Shown: positions 34,875 through 43,926, counted from the stretch's first letter. The stretch: DNA of 64,000 nt from Caldilineaceae bacterium (GCA_022824025.1 JAJEBF010000023.1:1-64000), one strand, 5' to 3'. The notes: generated by a model from the sequence alone, not told the origin. Numbers and translations: made by a program.

Positions 34875-35042
34875 ACCCCGCCGCGCGCCCGCCTCCCTGT
34901 CCCCCATCACACCCCATCCCCCGCAACAACAAAATCCACCCCTCAAAATCGTTGCAAATGTCGAGCCGGTGCTGTACCCTCTCCATCAGACCGAACAGAC
35001 ACCCACTGACCCTCATCTACAACCGGCACAGGCCATACCGCG

Positions 35043-36884
35043 ATGAGCCCAAAAAAAGTGCAAGTCGACTGGAAAATCGGCGTCAAACACTGCCCCTGCG
35101 GTCAGCCCAACCACCTTGACGAAACCCACTGCGTCAACTGTGGCTTTGGCTTCGGCGGCGCCCGGCCCCGCCAGCCCCGCCAGCGCAGCAGGCCCTTCAA
35201 AATGAGACGGGTATACAGATTCCTGCTCCTGACAACACTGGCCCTCTATCTGACCCTATACCTGTCCAGCCCAGGAATCCCTGCACAACAGTCCATCACC
35301 CTCTCCCAAAGCACGCAGACAAACATCGAAACTGTCCAGAACCGGCTCCTGTCTCTGACCAGTGCCGTCGACTGGCAAAAGCTATGGCAAACCATAGACA
35401 CAAGCTCACAAGATTGGGTTCTCACCCTCGCAACCCAAATTCAGACACTGGAGCAACAGTTCACCAGTTGGAACGAAAGACTACGCCAGTTCGAACAAGC
35501 ATCGGTCCAGAAAGAAGCGCAAGCCCAGCGCGACCAAAAGCAGACCGCCGGCACGACCCCTACACCTTTCCCGCCCACCCCGACGCCCACATCTGTCCCA
35601 ACCGCCGCCAGGACCAACCTCGACCTCGTCCTGGATGTCCAGGTTCAGCTGGGAAACGTCCGCACCGGACCCGGAATGAACTACGAAATTATCGGCAAGG
35701 TTCAGGAAGGGGACCGGCTGGACGATGTCGTGGAAGAGTCCGGCGGATGGTACAGATTCTGCTGTGTCAACGGAGACAAACTTGGGTGGCTGCACAGCAG
35801 CCTGGTAACGGCATCCCATGCCGGCGCGCTGCCCTCGCACCTCAATGCCGACCCCTACTACCAGAAATACCTGGACGCCGGCGGCGTGCCGATCCTGGCC
35901 CCCGCGTCAGTCTCGGACGAGGAACTGTGGCGCGCGCAGGCCATCACGCTCGCTATGGTCGCCGACCGTCCTGACCTGCTCGATGTGCTGGCAGCGCAGA
36001 ACACCAGGATACTGCTGTACGACAAAGAAAAGGGCGGGCTTACGCAGTTGCCGGAATTCGCCGATGAGTCATATTCCGGTTATGCGGGCGTGTTCGGTGA
36101 AACATCCTACGGAGGAGCCGTGGCCGCGCCCGCAATGACAACCTATCACTGCAACGACATACTGATTCATGAAATAGCCCACGCTCTGGACCACGCGATT
36201 CGTGTACAGGAATGGGAGGCCAATCGTGCGCCCGCATTCAAGCAGGCCCGCAACCAAACCTACCTGAGTGCGATGAAAGAAGGACTGTGGGCTGGTAGGT
36301 ACGAGTCCACCGTTAGCCACGAATATTGGGCCGAATTGGTTGTACACTGGCTTCGACCAGATATGTTTCGCACGCAACTCGGATTGCGTAACCTATCGGA
36401 ATACGACAGCAAAGCGGCCCGCTTGATTCAACAATATTTGGGCAACCCGACCCTACCTGACTTCTGTAAGACCAGGCAATTCGCCATCAGGGGCAGGGTG
36501 TTGGATGCGAGCGGCAATCCACTGCCCGAAGTTTGGGTCACGTTGTCAGCTTGGCGGCGTGTCGGTGACGGCTTTAGGGCGCTACGCCATTCCTCGGATG
36601 TGGTGGAGAAACGGACCGGGCTGGACGGCAGATTCTGGATCGTGGAAGCTGTCGACCCCGGCCTTCTGGAAGCAGCCGACTTCTTCACGTTAGGGATATG
36701 GCGAGGCGCCCCTTCCGAATGGTCGCCTGCCTGTTCAATAGCAGGATTTGCCGGCGACAATAACACGGTAGAGAAGCATCTCGGTCAGGAGCGCCGCATC
36801 GAAGTGACCGGCCATGATTTGAGCGGATTTACAATAACCATCCCAAATGACTTTGACTGGTCCCCCGTGATAGATTGTCAGTAA
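35043..36884 (+). CDS. Zinc-ribbon, membrane-anchored SH3b metalloprotease
   Basis: 613 residues. Order: a zinc ribbon (CPCGQPNHLDETHCVNCGFG, residues 17-37), a basic stretch, one membrane helix (RVYRFLLLTTLALYLTLYL, ~55-75), a helical/coiled region, a Thr-Pro linker, one SH3-like domain (LGNVRTGPGMNYEIIGKV, ~200-260), then a zincin domain with the motif HEIAHALDH (~residue 379) and a later HEYWAELVVHW that may give the third ligand. The last ~110 residues look like a carboxypeptidase-regulatory beta-sandwich (GRVLDASGNPLPEVWVTLSA). The zinc ribbon would be cytoplasmic and the protease outside. Substrate unknown. Confidence 0.78.
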   Translation: MSPKKVQVDWKIGVKHCPCGQPNHLDETHCVNCGFGFGGARPRQPRQRSRPFKMRRVYRFLLLTTLALYLTLYLSSPGIPAQQSITLSQSTQTNIETVQNRLLSLTSAVDWQKLWQTIDTSSQDWVLTLATQIQTLEQQFTSWNERLRQFEQASVQKEAQAQRDQKQTAGTTPTPFPPTPTPTSVPTAARTNLDLVLDVQVQLGNVRTGPGMNYEIIGKVQEGDRLDDVVEESGGWYRFCCVNGDKLGWLHSSLVTASHAGALPSHLNADPYYQKYLDAGGVPILAPASVSDEELWRAQAITLAMVADRPDLLDVLAAQNTRILLYDKEKGGLTQLPEFADESYSGYAGVFGETSYGGAVAAPAMTTYHCNDILIHEIAHALDHAIRVQEWEANRAPAFKQARNQTYLSAMKEGLWAGRYESTVSHEYWAELVVHWLRPDMFRTQLGLRNLSEYDSKAARLIQQYLGNPTLPDFCKTRQFAIRGRVLDASGNPLPEVWVTLSAWRRVGDGFRALRHSSDVVEKRTGLDGRFWIVEAVDPGLLEAADFFTLGIWRGAPSEWSPACSIAGFAGDNNTVEKHLGQERRIEVTGHDLSGFTITIPNDFDWSPVIDCQ

Positions 36885-36945
36885 TCAACAAGGAGACCGT
36901 CTAAATGGCAAGCCACGATTACGCACGGCTGCAGTGACACTCTGC

Positions 36946-37022
36946 GAAGCAACGCCTGCCCCGCATCTCTCGCCCACCACATCCTCATCCTCCACGCCGC
37001 GCAAAACAGCATAACCGGAACC
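36946..37022. repeat. ~77-bp direct repeat, left copy
   Basis: From GAAGCAACGCCTGCCCCGC through CGCCCACCACATCCTCATC to CGCGCAAAACAGCATAA. The right copy is at 39232-39310 in the same orientation with about 8 differences. Between them lies only the DUF4365 operon and an hsdR remnant. The rest of the 412-base gap 36885-37296 shows nothing further. Confidence 0.8.
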
Positions 37023-37296
37023 CTTACCCACAATCCCAAATTCAGGCCGTCTTCCCCACCAGGCCAATTCAGTTTAGCCCCGTTCGCTTGCGATAGAGCA
37101 TGTTGTTCTCCTCAAAAAAGGCCCGCAAGAGATCCCCAAGAGAGAGATCTGTGTTTCTTGGCGCCAATGCACTATAATGCAAATTGAACGTTTGTTCGCT
37201 TTGCAAAAGAGAGGCCAATGCCTCGTAAACCTTGACACGCGGCTCGCATCATGAGACTGCTGCACAACAACGAAAGAACAGCGCAGAGACTTGCGA

Positions 37297-37797
37297 ATGA
37301 CCGACTCCTTACTGGCTTCAACAGACATTGAAGAAGCGCTTTCCCGCGTCTACGTTCAGGCCGTGGCGGCCCGAGCCGGATACACGACTGCTGACTACTC
37401 GCAGGACCGAGATGGTATTGATATACTCATTCGGGCTGGCGGAAAAATGCGTCCGGCCATAGACATACAACTGAAGGCGACGATTAACCTGGGCAACCCT
37501 TCGAACGGTCTTTTTCACTATCCGCTCAGGTCTGAGAACCATAATCTTCTGTGTGGGCCGAGCCAAACGCCCCGCCTGCTCGTTGTTCTCGGTCTGCCAA
37601 GAGACCACACAAGGTGGTTGACAGTCACAGCCGGGGAACTTATCTTGCGGCACAGCGCCTATTGGCTTAATCTTAGGGGCCATGATGAGACGGAGAACAA
37701 GTCGTCCATCACCGTTCATATCCCTGAACAGAATCTGTTCAACGTTGACAATCTGCGCATGTTAATGGAACAGTCTCGGAAAGGGAACATCCAATGA
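37297..37797 (+). CDS. DUF4365 protein, possible PD-(D/E)XK nuclease
   Basis: 166 residues from the ATG at 37297 (a TTG two codons earlier is possible). The N-terminal half fits DUF4365: helix ALSRVYVQAVAARAGY, then DYSQDRDGIDILI and PAIDIQLKAT. The order acidic Asp, then (Q)xK is the pattern of the PD-(D/E)XK nuclease fold, with Gln in place of the usual Asp/Glu. If active it would cut nucleic acid in the cytoplasm. Its stop overlaps the next gene's ATG by four bases, so the two proteins are made together and probably work together. Confidence 0.72.
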   Translation: MTDSLLASTDIEEALSRVYVQAVAARAGYTTADYSQDRDGIDILIRAGGKMRPAIDIQLKATINLGNPSNGLFHYPLRSENHNLLCGPSQTPRLLVVLGLPRDHTRWLTVTAGELILRHSAYWLNLRGHDETENKSSITVHIPEQNLFNVDNLRMLMEQSRKGNIQ

Positions 37798-38954
37798 AAA
37801 CCAGTATGCAGGACAGAGACGCGTTGCTGGCGGTGTCTCCTGTTGCGCTTTCGGCCTATGCCCGCGCCGAAGGATGGTCAAAAGAGGAAGCCTACGGTGA
37901 CTTCTCTGACATTTACGTGGCCGATGGGCTGCCGGAAATCATCCTGCCTCGAACGGAAAATATCGCTGATTATGCAGACGTGGTGTCAACACTGATCGGG
38001 ATCTTCGCGCGCGTCGCCGATGTGGACGAGGTCACCCTTTATCGCGACTTGGTTACAGCTGATCGAGACGTGATCCGGATGCGGGCCGCCGACAGCGATG
38101 ACGGGACAGTGTCGATGCTCGAAGGGGTCGACTTCGTGCGTGGCGCGAGCGATATTGTGCTCGCAGCCGCCTGCTCCTTTTTCAAACCACAACCGCTCTT
38201 TCGCGCAAGGGCGAACAGAGAGGCGCGGGAATATCTGCGCCAGATGCGCTTGGGGCAGACCGAACAGGGCAGCTATGTTGTCACGCTACTTTCACCGGTT
38301 GTGCCCCCGCCGATGCAACTCACCCTTGATCTCGGCCCGGAAGAGCTTCCTGACGACGCCCTTGAGCGCAGAATAACCAAACATTTGGCCAGTACTCTGA
38401 AAGCTGCCCGCAAGGCCATTGAAGGTACGGTTGGCGGAGAATCTGACGCCTTTGCAGAAGTTGTGGACAAAGGTGTAAGCGCCAACCTCTGCGAAGCTCT
38501 CGACAGAATGATCATGCCTTTCTCAACCATGAACGTCAGTTTTGTCTGGGCGCGCACGCGCCCTATGCCAAAAGCGCGCGAAATCATCCGCTTTTCTAAC
38601 GACGATGCGCCTATTTTGCGGGAAGCGGCACGCGCCTTTCGACAACGGGGCCCGCGCCACGACGAAAGTCTCGTTGGCTTCGTGAATATCCTGAATCGCA
38701 CCGAGGATCAGGAAGAAGGAAAAATAAGACTGAAAGCGGAAATCGACGGGCAAATGCACTCAGTGAATGCCGTTCTCGACCAGTCCGAATACGCACGCGC
38801 CATTCAGGCCCACGCCGATCAGGCCACAGTCATCGCCGAGGGTGATCTCGAACGCGTCGGGCAGCGCTGGAATCTGCTCAATGCCCGCATTAAGACAATC
38901 ATCTCGAATGAGGAACCCCCCCCTGATTGCCGTCCCAACCCGCCCCGCGATTAA
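37794..38954 (+). CDS. Unrecognised protein coupled to DUF4365
   Basis: 386 residues. I recognise no family. Visible features: an N-terminal helical segment (DALLAVSPVALSAYARAEGW), PEIILPRTENIADYADVV, a block VDFVRGASDIVLAAACSFF followed by REAREYLRQMRLGQTEQGSY, and a beta-rich second half with VSFVWARTRPMPKAREIIRF, ILNRTEDQEEGKIRL and VNAVLDQSEYARAIQAH. There is no signal peptide or membrane helix, so it is cytosolic. It overlaps the DUF4365 stop (ATGA). Codon use is less biased than in the housekeeping genes. Possibly the sensor or partner of the DUF4365 nuclease-like protein. Confidence 0.7.
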   Translation: MKTSMQDRDALLAVSPVALSAYARAEGWSKEEAYGDFSDIYVADGLPEIILPRTENIADYADVVSTLIGIFARVADVDEVTLYRDLVTADRDVIRMRAADSDDGTVSMLEGVDFVRGASDIVLAAACSFFKPQPLFRARANREAREYLRQMRLGQTEQGSYVVTLLSPVVPPPMQLTLDLGPEELPDDALERRITKHLASTLKAARKAIEGTVGGESDAFAEVVDKGVSANLCEALDRMIMPFSTMNVSFVWARTRPMPKAREIIRFSNDDAPILREAARAFRQRGPRHDESLVGFVNILNRTEDQEEGKIRLKAEIDGQMHSVNAVLDQSEYARAIQAHADQATVIAEGDLERVGQRWNLLNARIKTIISNEEPPPDCRPNPPRD

Positions 38955-39069
38955 TGCGTCGCGTGCGTTTTGTGGCGTCCGTCGAGCAGTAGCGCCCCAT
39001 TTTGTCGTTAATGAAACCTCGATTCTTTGACAACATAGGCGTTTAATGAGGGAAGACGATACATGAACG

Positions 39070-39214
39070 ATGTCTTGCCATTCTCCCCCGTCTGCAACGA
39101 CCATACTTCGCGTAGCTGAATTTGAGCAGATCGCCCTCGACTGGGCTGCATGGACTTGGTTGTACCGTAAGACACGGGCCGGACATCATCCCCTGGAAAC
39201 CAACCGCTGAACGC
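39070..39214 (+). pseudogene. hsdR-like N-terminal remnant, copy 3, frameshifted
   Basis: From the ATG at 39070 the frame reads TTILRVAEFEQIALDW; after a one-base shift near 39145 it continues LHGLGCTVRHGPDIIPWKPT and AERS. Together this is the classic beginning of a type I restriction R subunit (LTEaEFEQIALDWL..LGW.V.hGPDIaP). Similarity stops at 39214, shortly before the right-hand direct repeat. Confidence 0.6.
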
Positions 39215-39231
39215 TCCCTCTCGTTCTTTCT

Positions 39232-39310
39232 GAAGCAACGCCTGCCCCGCCGCCCTCGCCCACCGCATCCTCATCATCCACGCCGCGCAAAACAGCATAA
39301 GCGAAGCCCT
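39232..39310. repeat. ~77-bp direct repeat, right copy
   Basis: GAAGCAACGCCTGCCCCGCC through CATCCACGCCGCGCAAAACA, then GCATAAGCGAAGCCCT; matches 36946-37022. Beyond it, 39311-39741 contains an AATCCCC-type repeat at 39433-39470 and no gene. Confidence 0.8.
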
Positions 39311-39432
39311 GCCGACAGCCCCTCGCCGCCGCCAAGCCCGTCTACACCCTCCCCGCCCTCATCCACGCCCCCAACGACCCCACCCCCCAAATCGATCCGG
39401 CTGCCATGAGCCGGAACATCCGCAATCCTGTC

Positions 39433-39470
39433 CATCCCCCCAATCCCCCCAAATCCCCGTCCGGACAACC
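39433..39470. repeat. Dispersed AATCCCC-type repeat, short copy
   Basis: CATCCCCCCAATCCCCCC then AAATCCCCGTCCGGACAA, related to 22973-23030, 42469-42513 and 57723-57763. Confidence 0.6.
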
Positions 39471-39741
39471 GGCCCCAATCTCCCAAAAATCCTCCAAAGC
39501 CCCGCTCCAGACAGAACCGCGCGCGTAACCGCGCAGATCAGACCGCGCGCCCCATCTACATAAACCACAAAGCCTTCCCTTCGCATATCTTCACGCCCCC
39601 TTCGCCGATCAACCCCCACCTCCCAAAAAAAGCGGCCCAAATTGCCGAAAAGTGACCAATATCGGTTAATATGACCGGAATAGGTCTCTTCGGGGCGCGC
39701 TCCTGCCCGAGTCCGGACCACCCACCTCTCAGGGAGACAAC

Positions 39742-40638
39742 ATGAATCGCAAGCCAGGCATCGCAATCGCCGCGCTGTTCGCAGCCGCTCTCGTCTTCGG
39801 CGCCTCCGGCCTGCAGGCCCAGGGCGTCCTCACCCTCGAAGACCTGGCCGAAAGGCTCGCCGCACTCACCTCCGGCCACGATGAAACCCTGGAACGCCTG
39901 GCCGCGCTCGAAGCCGCAGCCGCCTCGGCAAACTGGCTGGCCGGCATCCCCATCCGCGACGAAGACCGCTGCGCACCCTACGAGTCCGACGACTACCGCT
40001 ATCCCCAGGCCCTGGAAGCCCAGATCATGGCCGAAATGGACGGCGCCTTCTACAGCCCCTACACCGGCGAAACCTTCGACTGGGCCGACGAAGTCGACAT
40101 CGAGCACATCGTCGCCCGCAGCGAAGCCCACGACAGCGGCCTCTGCGCCGCCGACATCTTCACCCGCCTCGCCTTCGCCAGCGACCCGCTCAACCTCACC
40201 TTCGCCTCCCCCGAACTGAACCGCGACGAGAAAGTGGCCAAAGATGTCGCCGAATGGCTGCCCGACATGAACCGCTGCTGGTTCGTCAACCGCGTCGTCG
40301 CCGTCAAGCGCCGCTACGGCCTCTCAATGGACCCCCGCGAGGCCCAAGCCGCCCTCGCCGTGCTCGAATCCTGCCCCTCCTTCGCCATGGTCTACCAGGC
40401 CCCCCCGGAATCCGGGACGACCTCCACTTCCGAAAACACCGCCCCGCCCGCGGCCGAAAATTCGCAGGGTTCGGATTCACAGACCCAAGTCGACGCTCTG
40501 AGCCTCTACGACGACAACAACAACGGCCGCATCACCTGCGCCGAAGCCCGCGCACACGGCATAGCCCCCGTCCGCAACGGCCATCCCGCCTATGAATACA
40601 TGAACGATCCGGACAAGGACGGTGTGGTATGCGAATAG
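39742..40638 (+). CDS. Secreted HNH nuclease with Excalibur domain
   Basis: 298 residues with AGGGAGAC before the ATG. A signal peptide (MNRKPGIAIAALFAAALVFG, cut near LQAQG) is followed by a short helical region. The nuclease domain (~70-210) has YSPYTGETFDWADEVDIEHI, VARSEAHDSGLC, and LNLTFASPELNRDEKV, as in DUF1524/HNH secreted nucleases: D-I-E-H-I gives the catalytic His and the N-x-x-F/K region the later ligand. The end is an Excalibur calcium-binding domain (ARAHGIAPVRNGHPAYEYM, DKDGVVCE). It likely degrades extracellular DNA or RNA for nutrients or competition. A paralog follows. Confidence 0.85.
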   Translation: MNRKPGIAIAALFAAALVFGASGLQAQGVLTLEDLAERLAALTSGHDETLERLAALEAAAASANWLAGIPIRDEDRCAPYESDDYRYPQALEAQIMAEMDGAFYSPYTGETFDWADEVDIEHIVARSEAHDSGLCAADIFTRLAFASDPLNLTFASPELNRDEKVAKDVAEWLPDMNRCWFVNRVVAVKRRYGLSMDPREAQAALAVLESCPSFAMVYQAPPESGTTSTSENTAPPAAENSQGSDSQTQVDALSLYDDNNNGRITCAEARAHGIAPVRNGHPAYEYMNDPDKDGVVCE

Positions 40639-40810
40639 GCAGGCCCCGCCCTGAGAAGAGGAGCCTCAACCGGCCCTCACCTTGCCCAATGTCTTCATAG
40701 CCCCGTTATCACCTGGCGCCTGTGCCGCGCAGAGCTGGCCCCGCTGCCGCACAGCGCCCGTCAGCCGCGTCAGATAACCCGACCGCATCACGCCATAAAG
40801 CAGACCATCC

Positions 40811-42325
40811 ATGAAACGATTTTTCCGATTCCTTGCCTTTCTCATCGCGCTCCTCGCCTTCGTCGCACTCATCGTGATGGTTGGGGCCACGTCATCGCAG
40901 ATCAACGAGCTTTCGACACAGGTCGCCGAGCTCTCGCACCGCGTACAAGAGCTCGAAGAGTCCAACGGGGGCGGGTCCGCGCCCGAGCCTGCACCCGATG
41001 GGCATTCCATTAGGCTTACGCCCACGCCCACCCCGACCACACCCACGCCGTCGCCTGCGCCGACCCGGACACCCACCCGCACACCCACCGCGTCCGGACC
41101 GACCGCAACGCCGACCAAAACCAACAGGCCCGGGCCCGCGCCGACAAGCTCGCCCACCCGCACATTGACGGCGACCAGAGTCCCCACCGCGACCCGCACA
41201 CCCACGCCGACTCGAACGCCCACCATAGCGCCCACGGCCACCCCCACCCCGGCGCCCGCCCCCCACTTCACCGTAAACACCGCGCTGGCCAACGTGCGCA
41301 CAGGGCCCGGAGACAACTACCCGGTCATCGGCACCGCGGCCCAGGGCGAGCGCTACGACATCACCGCCCGCAACCCCGCCAACAGCCTCAGAGCCGCCTG
41401 GCTGCAGTTCTGCTGCGTAAACGAGCAGAGCGGCTGGATCTACGCGCCGCTCCTGATCGTAAGCCATGACCTGTCCGCGATTCCGATCGCCTCCGCCATA
41501 CCGCAGCCGCCCACCTTCACACCCACGCCTACACGCACACCGCAGCCGCCCACGTTCACGCCCACGCCTACACGCACACCGCAGCCGCCCACCCCCACGC
41601 CCACCGCATCATCGTCAGGCGGAGACAGGGGAGGCTACCTGGACGGCATCAGAATCGTGTCCGAAAACCGCTGCTCACACTACGACTCGGACGACTATTC
41701 CTATTCGCAGAGTGTCGAACCCCGGATCGTCGCCCAGCAGGGCAACCGCATCTACGGCCCCTATACCGGCGCCTACTTCGCCAGCATCAGGGAAACCGAC
41801 ATTGAGCATATCGTTGCCCGCAGCGAGGCGCACGACAGCGGCCTGTGCGCCGCCGACAGCGCCGCCAAACGCGCCTTCGCCAACGATCTGCTCAACCTCA
41901 CCCTGGCCAGCCCCAGCGTGAACAGACACCAGAAGGTCGACAAGGACGTAGCCCAGTGGCTGCCAGCCATGAACCAGTGCTGGTACGTGAACCAGGTCGT
42001 TCAGGTCAAACGCAAGTACAACCTGACGATGGACCGGGCCGAGGCCGCCGCCGCAGAACGGGTGCTTGCCGGATGCAACAGCACGGCCATGCAGTTCACC
42101 GACCCAGGCTCGGCGTCAGCGCCGCCTCCTACGGCAACGCCTCTGCCGGCGACCGGTGCGGGGGGAAATTGCGATAGCAACCCACTTGGCTGCTACGACG
42201 ACAACGGGAACGGCCGCATCACCTGCGCCGAAGCCCGCGCACACGGCATCGCACCCGTGCCGCGCAGCCATCCCGCATATCAATACATGAGAGACGGCGA
42301 CAACGACGGCGTCGTGTGCGAGTAA
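40811..42325 (+). CDS. Membrane-anchored SH3b-HNH nuclease with Excalibur domain
   Basis: 504 residues. Anchor helix (~5-28, FFRFLAFLIALLAFVALIVM), a coiled segment (NELSTQVAELSHRVQELEE), a Thr-Pro linker, one SH3-like domain (LANVRTGPGDNYPVIGTAAQ, ~155-215), a second linker with three QPPTFTPTPTRTP-type repeats, then a DUF1524-like HNH domain (IYGPYTGAYFASIRETDIEH, ARSEAHDSGLCAAD) and a C-terminal Excalibur domain (HGIAPVPRSHPAYQYM, DNDGVVCE). The nuclease and Excalibur parts align with the gene at 39742, which lacks the stalk and SH3b. It probably displays a nuclease on the outside, held to the wall by SH3b. Confidence 0.85.
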   Translation: MKRFFRFLAFLIALLAFVALIVMVGATSSQINELSTQVAELSHRVQELEESNGGGSAPEPAPDGHSIRLTPTPTPTTPTPSPAPTRTPTRTPTASGPTATPTKTNRPGPAPTSSPTRTLTATRVPTATRTPTPTRTPTIAPTATPTPAPAPHFTVNTALANVRTGPGDNYPVIGTAAQGERYDITARNPANSLRAAWLQFCCVNEQSGWIYAPLLIVSHDLSAIPIASAIPQPPTFTPTPTRTPQPPTFTPTPTRTPQPPTPTPTASSSGGDRGGYLDGIRIVSENRCSHYDSDDYSYSQSVEPRIVAQQGNRIYGPYTGAYFASIRETDIEHIVARSEAHDSGLCAADSAAKRAFANDLLNLTLASPSVNRHQKVDKDVAQWLPAMNQCWYVNQVVQVKRKYNLTMDRAEAAAAERVLAGCNSTAMQFTDPGSASAPPPTATPLPATGAGGNCDSNPLGCYDDNGNGRITCAEARAHGIAPVPRSHPAYQYMRDGDNDGVVCE

Positions 42326-42361
42326 CCAGCCGCCGCGGCAGCCGCCAGCCGCCCCGCACTG

Positions 42362-42433
42362 TCCACTAACCACCCACCACTGACCACTGACTACTGTCCA
42401 CTGACCACCGACTACTCACCACTGCCCACTGCC
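42362..42433. repeat. Degenerate heptamer array
   Basis: Mixed units CCACTAA, CCACCCA, CCACTGA, CTACTGT, CCACTGA, CTACTCA, the CCACTGA family with point changes, just after the Excalibur nuclease gene. Confidence 0.65.
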
Positions 42434-42468
42434 GTCCAGACCCCGCCCCTCGCCCACAAATCAAATCC

Positions 42469-42513
42469 CATCCCCCCTAATCCCTTTAATCCCCCCAAAT
42501 CCCCGTTCAGACA
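42469..42513. repeat. Dispersed AATCCCC-type repeat
   Basis: TCCCATCCCCCCTAATCCC, TTTAATCCCCCC, AAATCCCCGTTCAGACA; near-identical to 22973-23030. Together with the heptamers it fills the 308-base gap before the GNAT gene. Confidence 0.75.
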
Positions 42514-42633
42514 ACTCACCAAATCCCCGTCCAGACAAATCCCCGTCCCCGTCGAAAACCAGCCTTTGCAACGCCATCCGCAATCAGGTAAAATACCCCC
42601 AGCACGTCCTTATCCGTTCAGGAGAACGCCCAT

Positions 42634-43911
42634 TTGTCGTTCCGCCCCTTCTATCTAGGCGATGCCCTGCTTCTGCAGCGTCTGCGCAACGTTTCCTCGC
42701 CTCTCCAGATTGAGCGCATCCTGCTGGAATCGGTTTCACCTGTGCGTACCGCGCTCCGCTCCTGCTTCCCCTGGTACCGCCACAGCTCCTTCACCTACGT
42801 CCTCCGCCAGGAAGAAAACGGCCTCGCCCGCGAAGGTCTCATCCAGCTCCGCATCCGCCCCCACAGCCGCGAAGCCGACGTGACCCTGCTCTCCCCCGCC
42901 CTCGACGCGCCCCAGGGCCATCCCGCCATCTGGCAAAAACTGCTCGCCTACAGCGCCCAGCATATCTTCCGCCAAAACGTCTGCCGCCTTTTCAGCGACC
43001 TGCCCGACCAGCCGCTCCTCGTCAATACCTTCCGCCAGGCCGGCTTCGCGCCGCTCACTCAGGTCACCGTCTGGCGCCTCGACAGCGCCCAGCTCGCCCC
43101 GTCCGCCCCAACCGTGCGCCCCCAAACCGCCGCCGACGAGCACGACCTCCAGCAGCTCTACCAGCGCATCACCCCCCTGCCCGTCCAGCAGCTGGAGACC
43201 GGCCTCGCGTCCGACCATCCCGAAGAGGAACGCATCCCGCCCATCCTCTCCAACCCGCACCAGGTCTCCATGTCCAGCTTCGTGCTCGACGACGACCGCG
43301 GCCCCGGGCTCGCCGGCTCCGTCCAGATCCTGTGGGGCAAACGCGGCGCCTGGATCCGCCTCTGGGTCAATACAAACGATCCCGACCCGCACAGCGCCCA
43401 CCTTCTGCTCGACTTCGCCCTGCAGCGCATCCACGAAGCCCCGCACGTCCACCGCGCCTACATCGGCGTGCGCGCCTACCAGACCGGCATCAACGCGCTT
43501 CTCAGCGATTTCGGCTTCGCGCCCATCACCGACAGAATGCTCATGGTGCGCAACATCCTCCAGTGGCAGCGCCGCCCTGTCGACCACCGCATGCCCGCCC
43601 TTGAATCCGTGCGCGACGCCGTGCCCGGCTCCCTCGCCATCCCGGAATTCAGAGGCCGCCGACCCCGTCCGCCGGACACCCGTCAACAACCAGTTGCCTG
43701 GCGGCAGCCAAACCCAGCCGGCCTGCGCTTCGCCGCGGCCTGCGCTGCGGCGAAGCCTGCGCCCACCGGCGCTGTCGCCCAACATCCTCCCGCCCCGCAA
43801 CGGCCCAACGCACCCGCGGGAAACCCTGACATCGCCGTGATCCAAGAGGCGCAAACAACCCGCCAACCCAGCCGCCTCGCCAAACCGGCGTCACGAAAAA
43901 CTGGAAACTGA
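42634..43911 (+). CDS. GNAT-like N-acetyltransferase-fold protein
   Basis: 425 residues from a TTG start with AGGAG upstream. It seems to hold two GNAT-type halves: an N-terminal one (~50-150, with NTFRQAGFAPLTQVTVW at its end) and a second (~150-310) with VHRAYIGVRAYQTGINALLS and DFGFAPITDRMLMVRNIL, the closing strand of GNAT folds. The last ~110 residues are Pro/Ala-rich and look disordered. It precedes the Ycf45-like ATPase by 15 bases, so the two likely share a message. Acceptor unknown; acyl-CoA-binding loop not clearly conserved, so activity is uncertain. Confidence 0.7.
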   Translation: MSFRPFYLGDALLLQRLRNVSSPLQIERILLESVSPVRTALRSCFPWYRHSSFTYVLRQEENGLAREGLIQLRIRPHSREADVTLLSPALDAPQGHPAIWQKLLAYSAQHIFRQNVCRLFSDLPDQPLLVNTFRQAGFAPLTQVTVWRLDSAQLAPSAPTVRPQTAADEHDLQQLYQRITPLPVQQLETGLASDHPEEERIPPILSNPHQVSMSSFVLDDDRGPGLAGSVQILWGKRGAWIRLWVNTNDPDPHSAHLLLDFALQRIHEAPHVHRAYIGVRAYQTGINALLSDFGFAPITDRMLMVRNILQWQRRPVDHRMPALESVRDAVPGSLAIPEFRGRRPRPPDTRQQPVAWRQPNPAGLRFAAACAAAKPAPTGAVAQHPPAPQRPNAPAGNPDIAVIQEAQTTRQPSRLAKPASRKTGN

Positions 43912-43926
43912 AAACAAGAAACTAAA

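Noticed and set aside
42634..43911. GNAT gene as an arginine/ornithine acyltransferase of known type
   Set aside because: The acyl-CoA loop is not clear enough to give a specific enzyme name.
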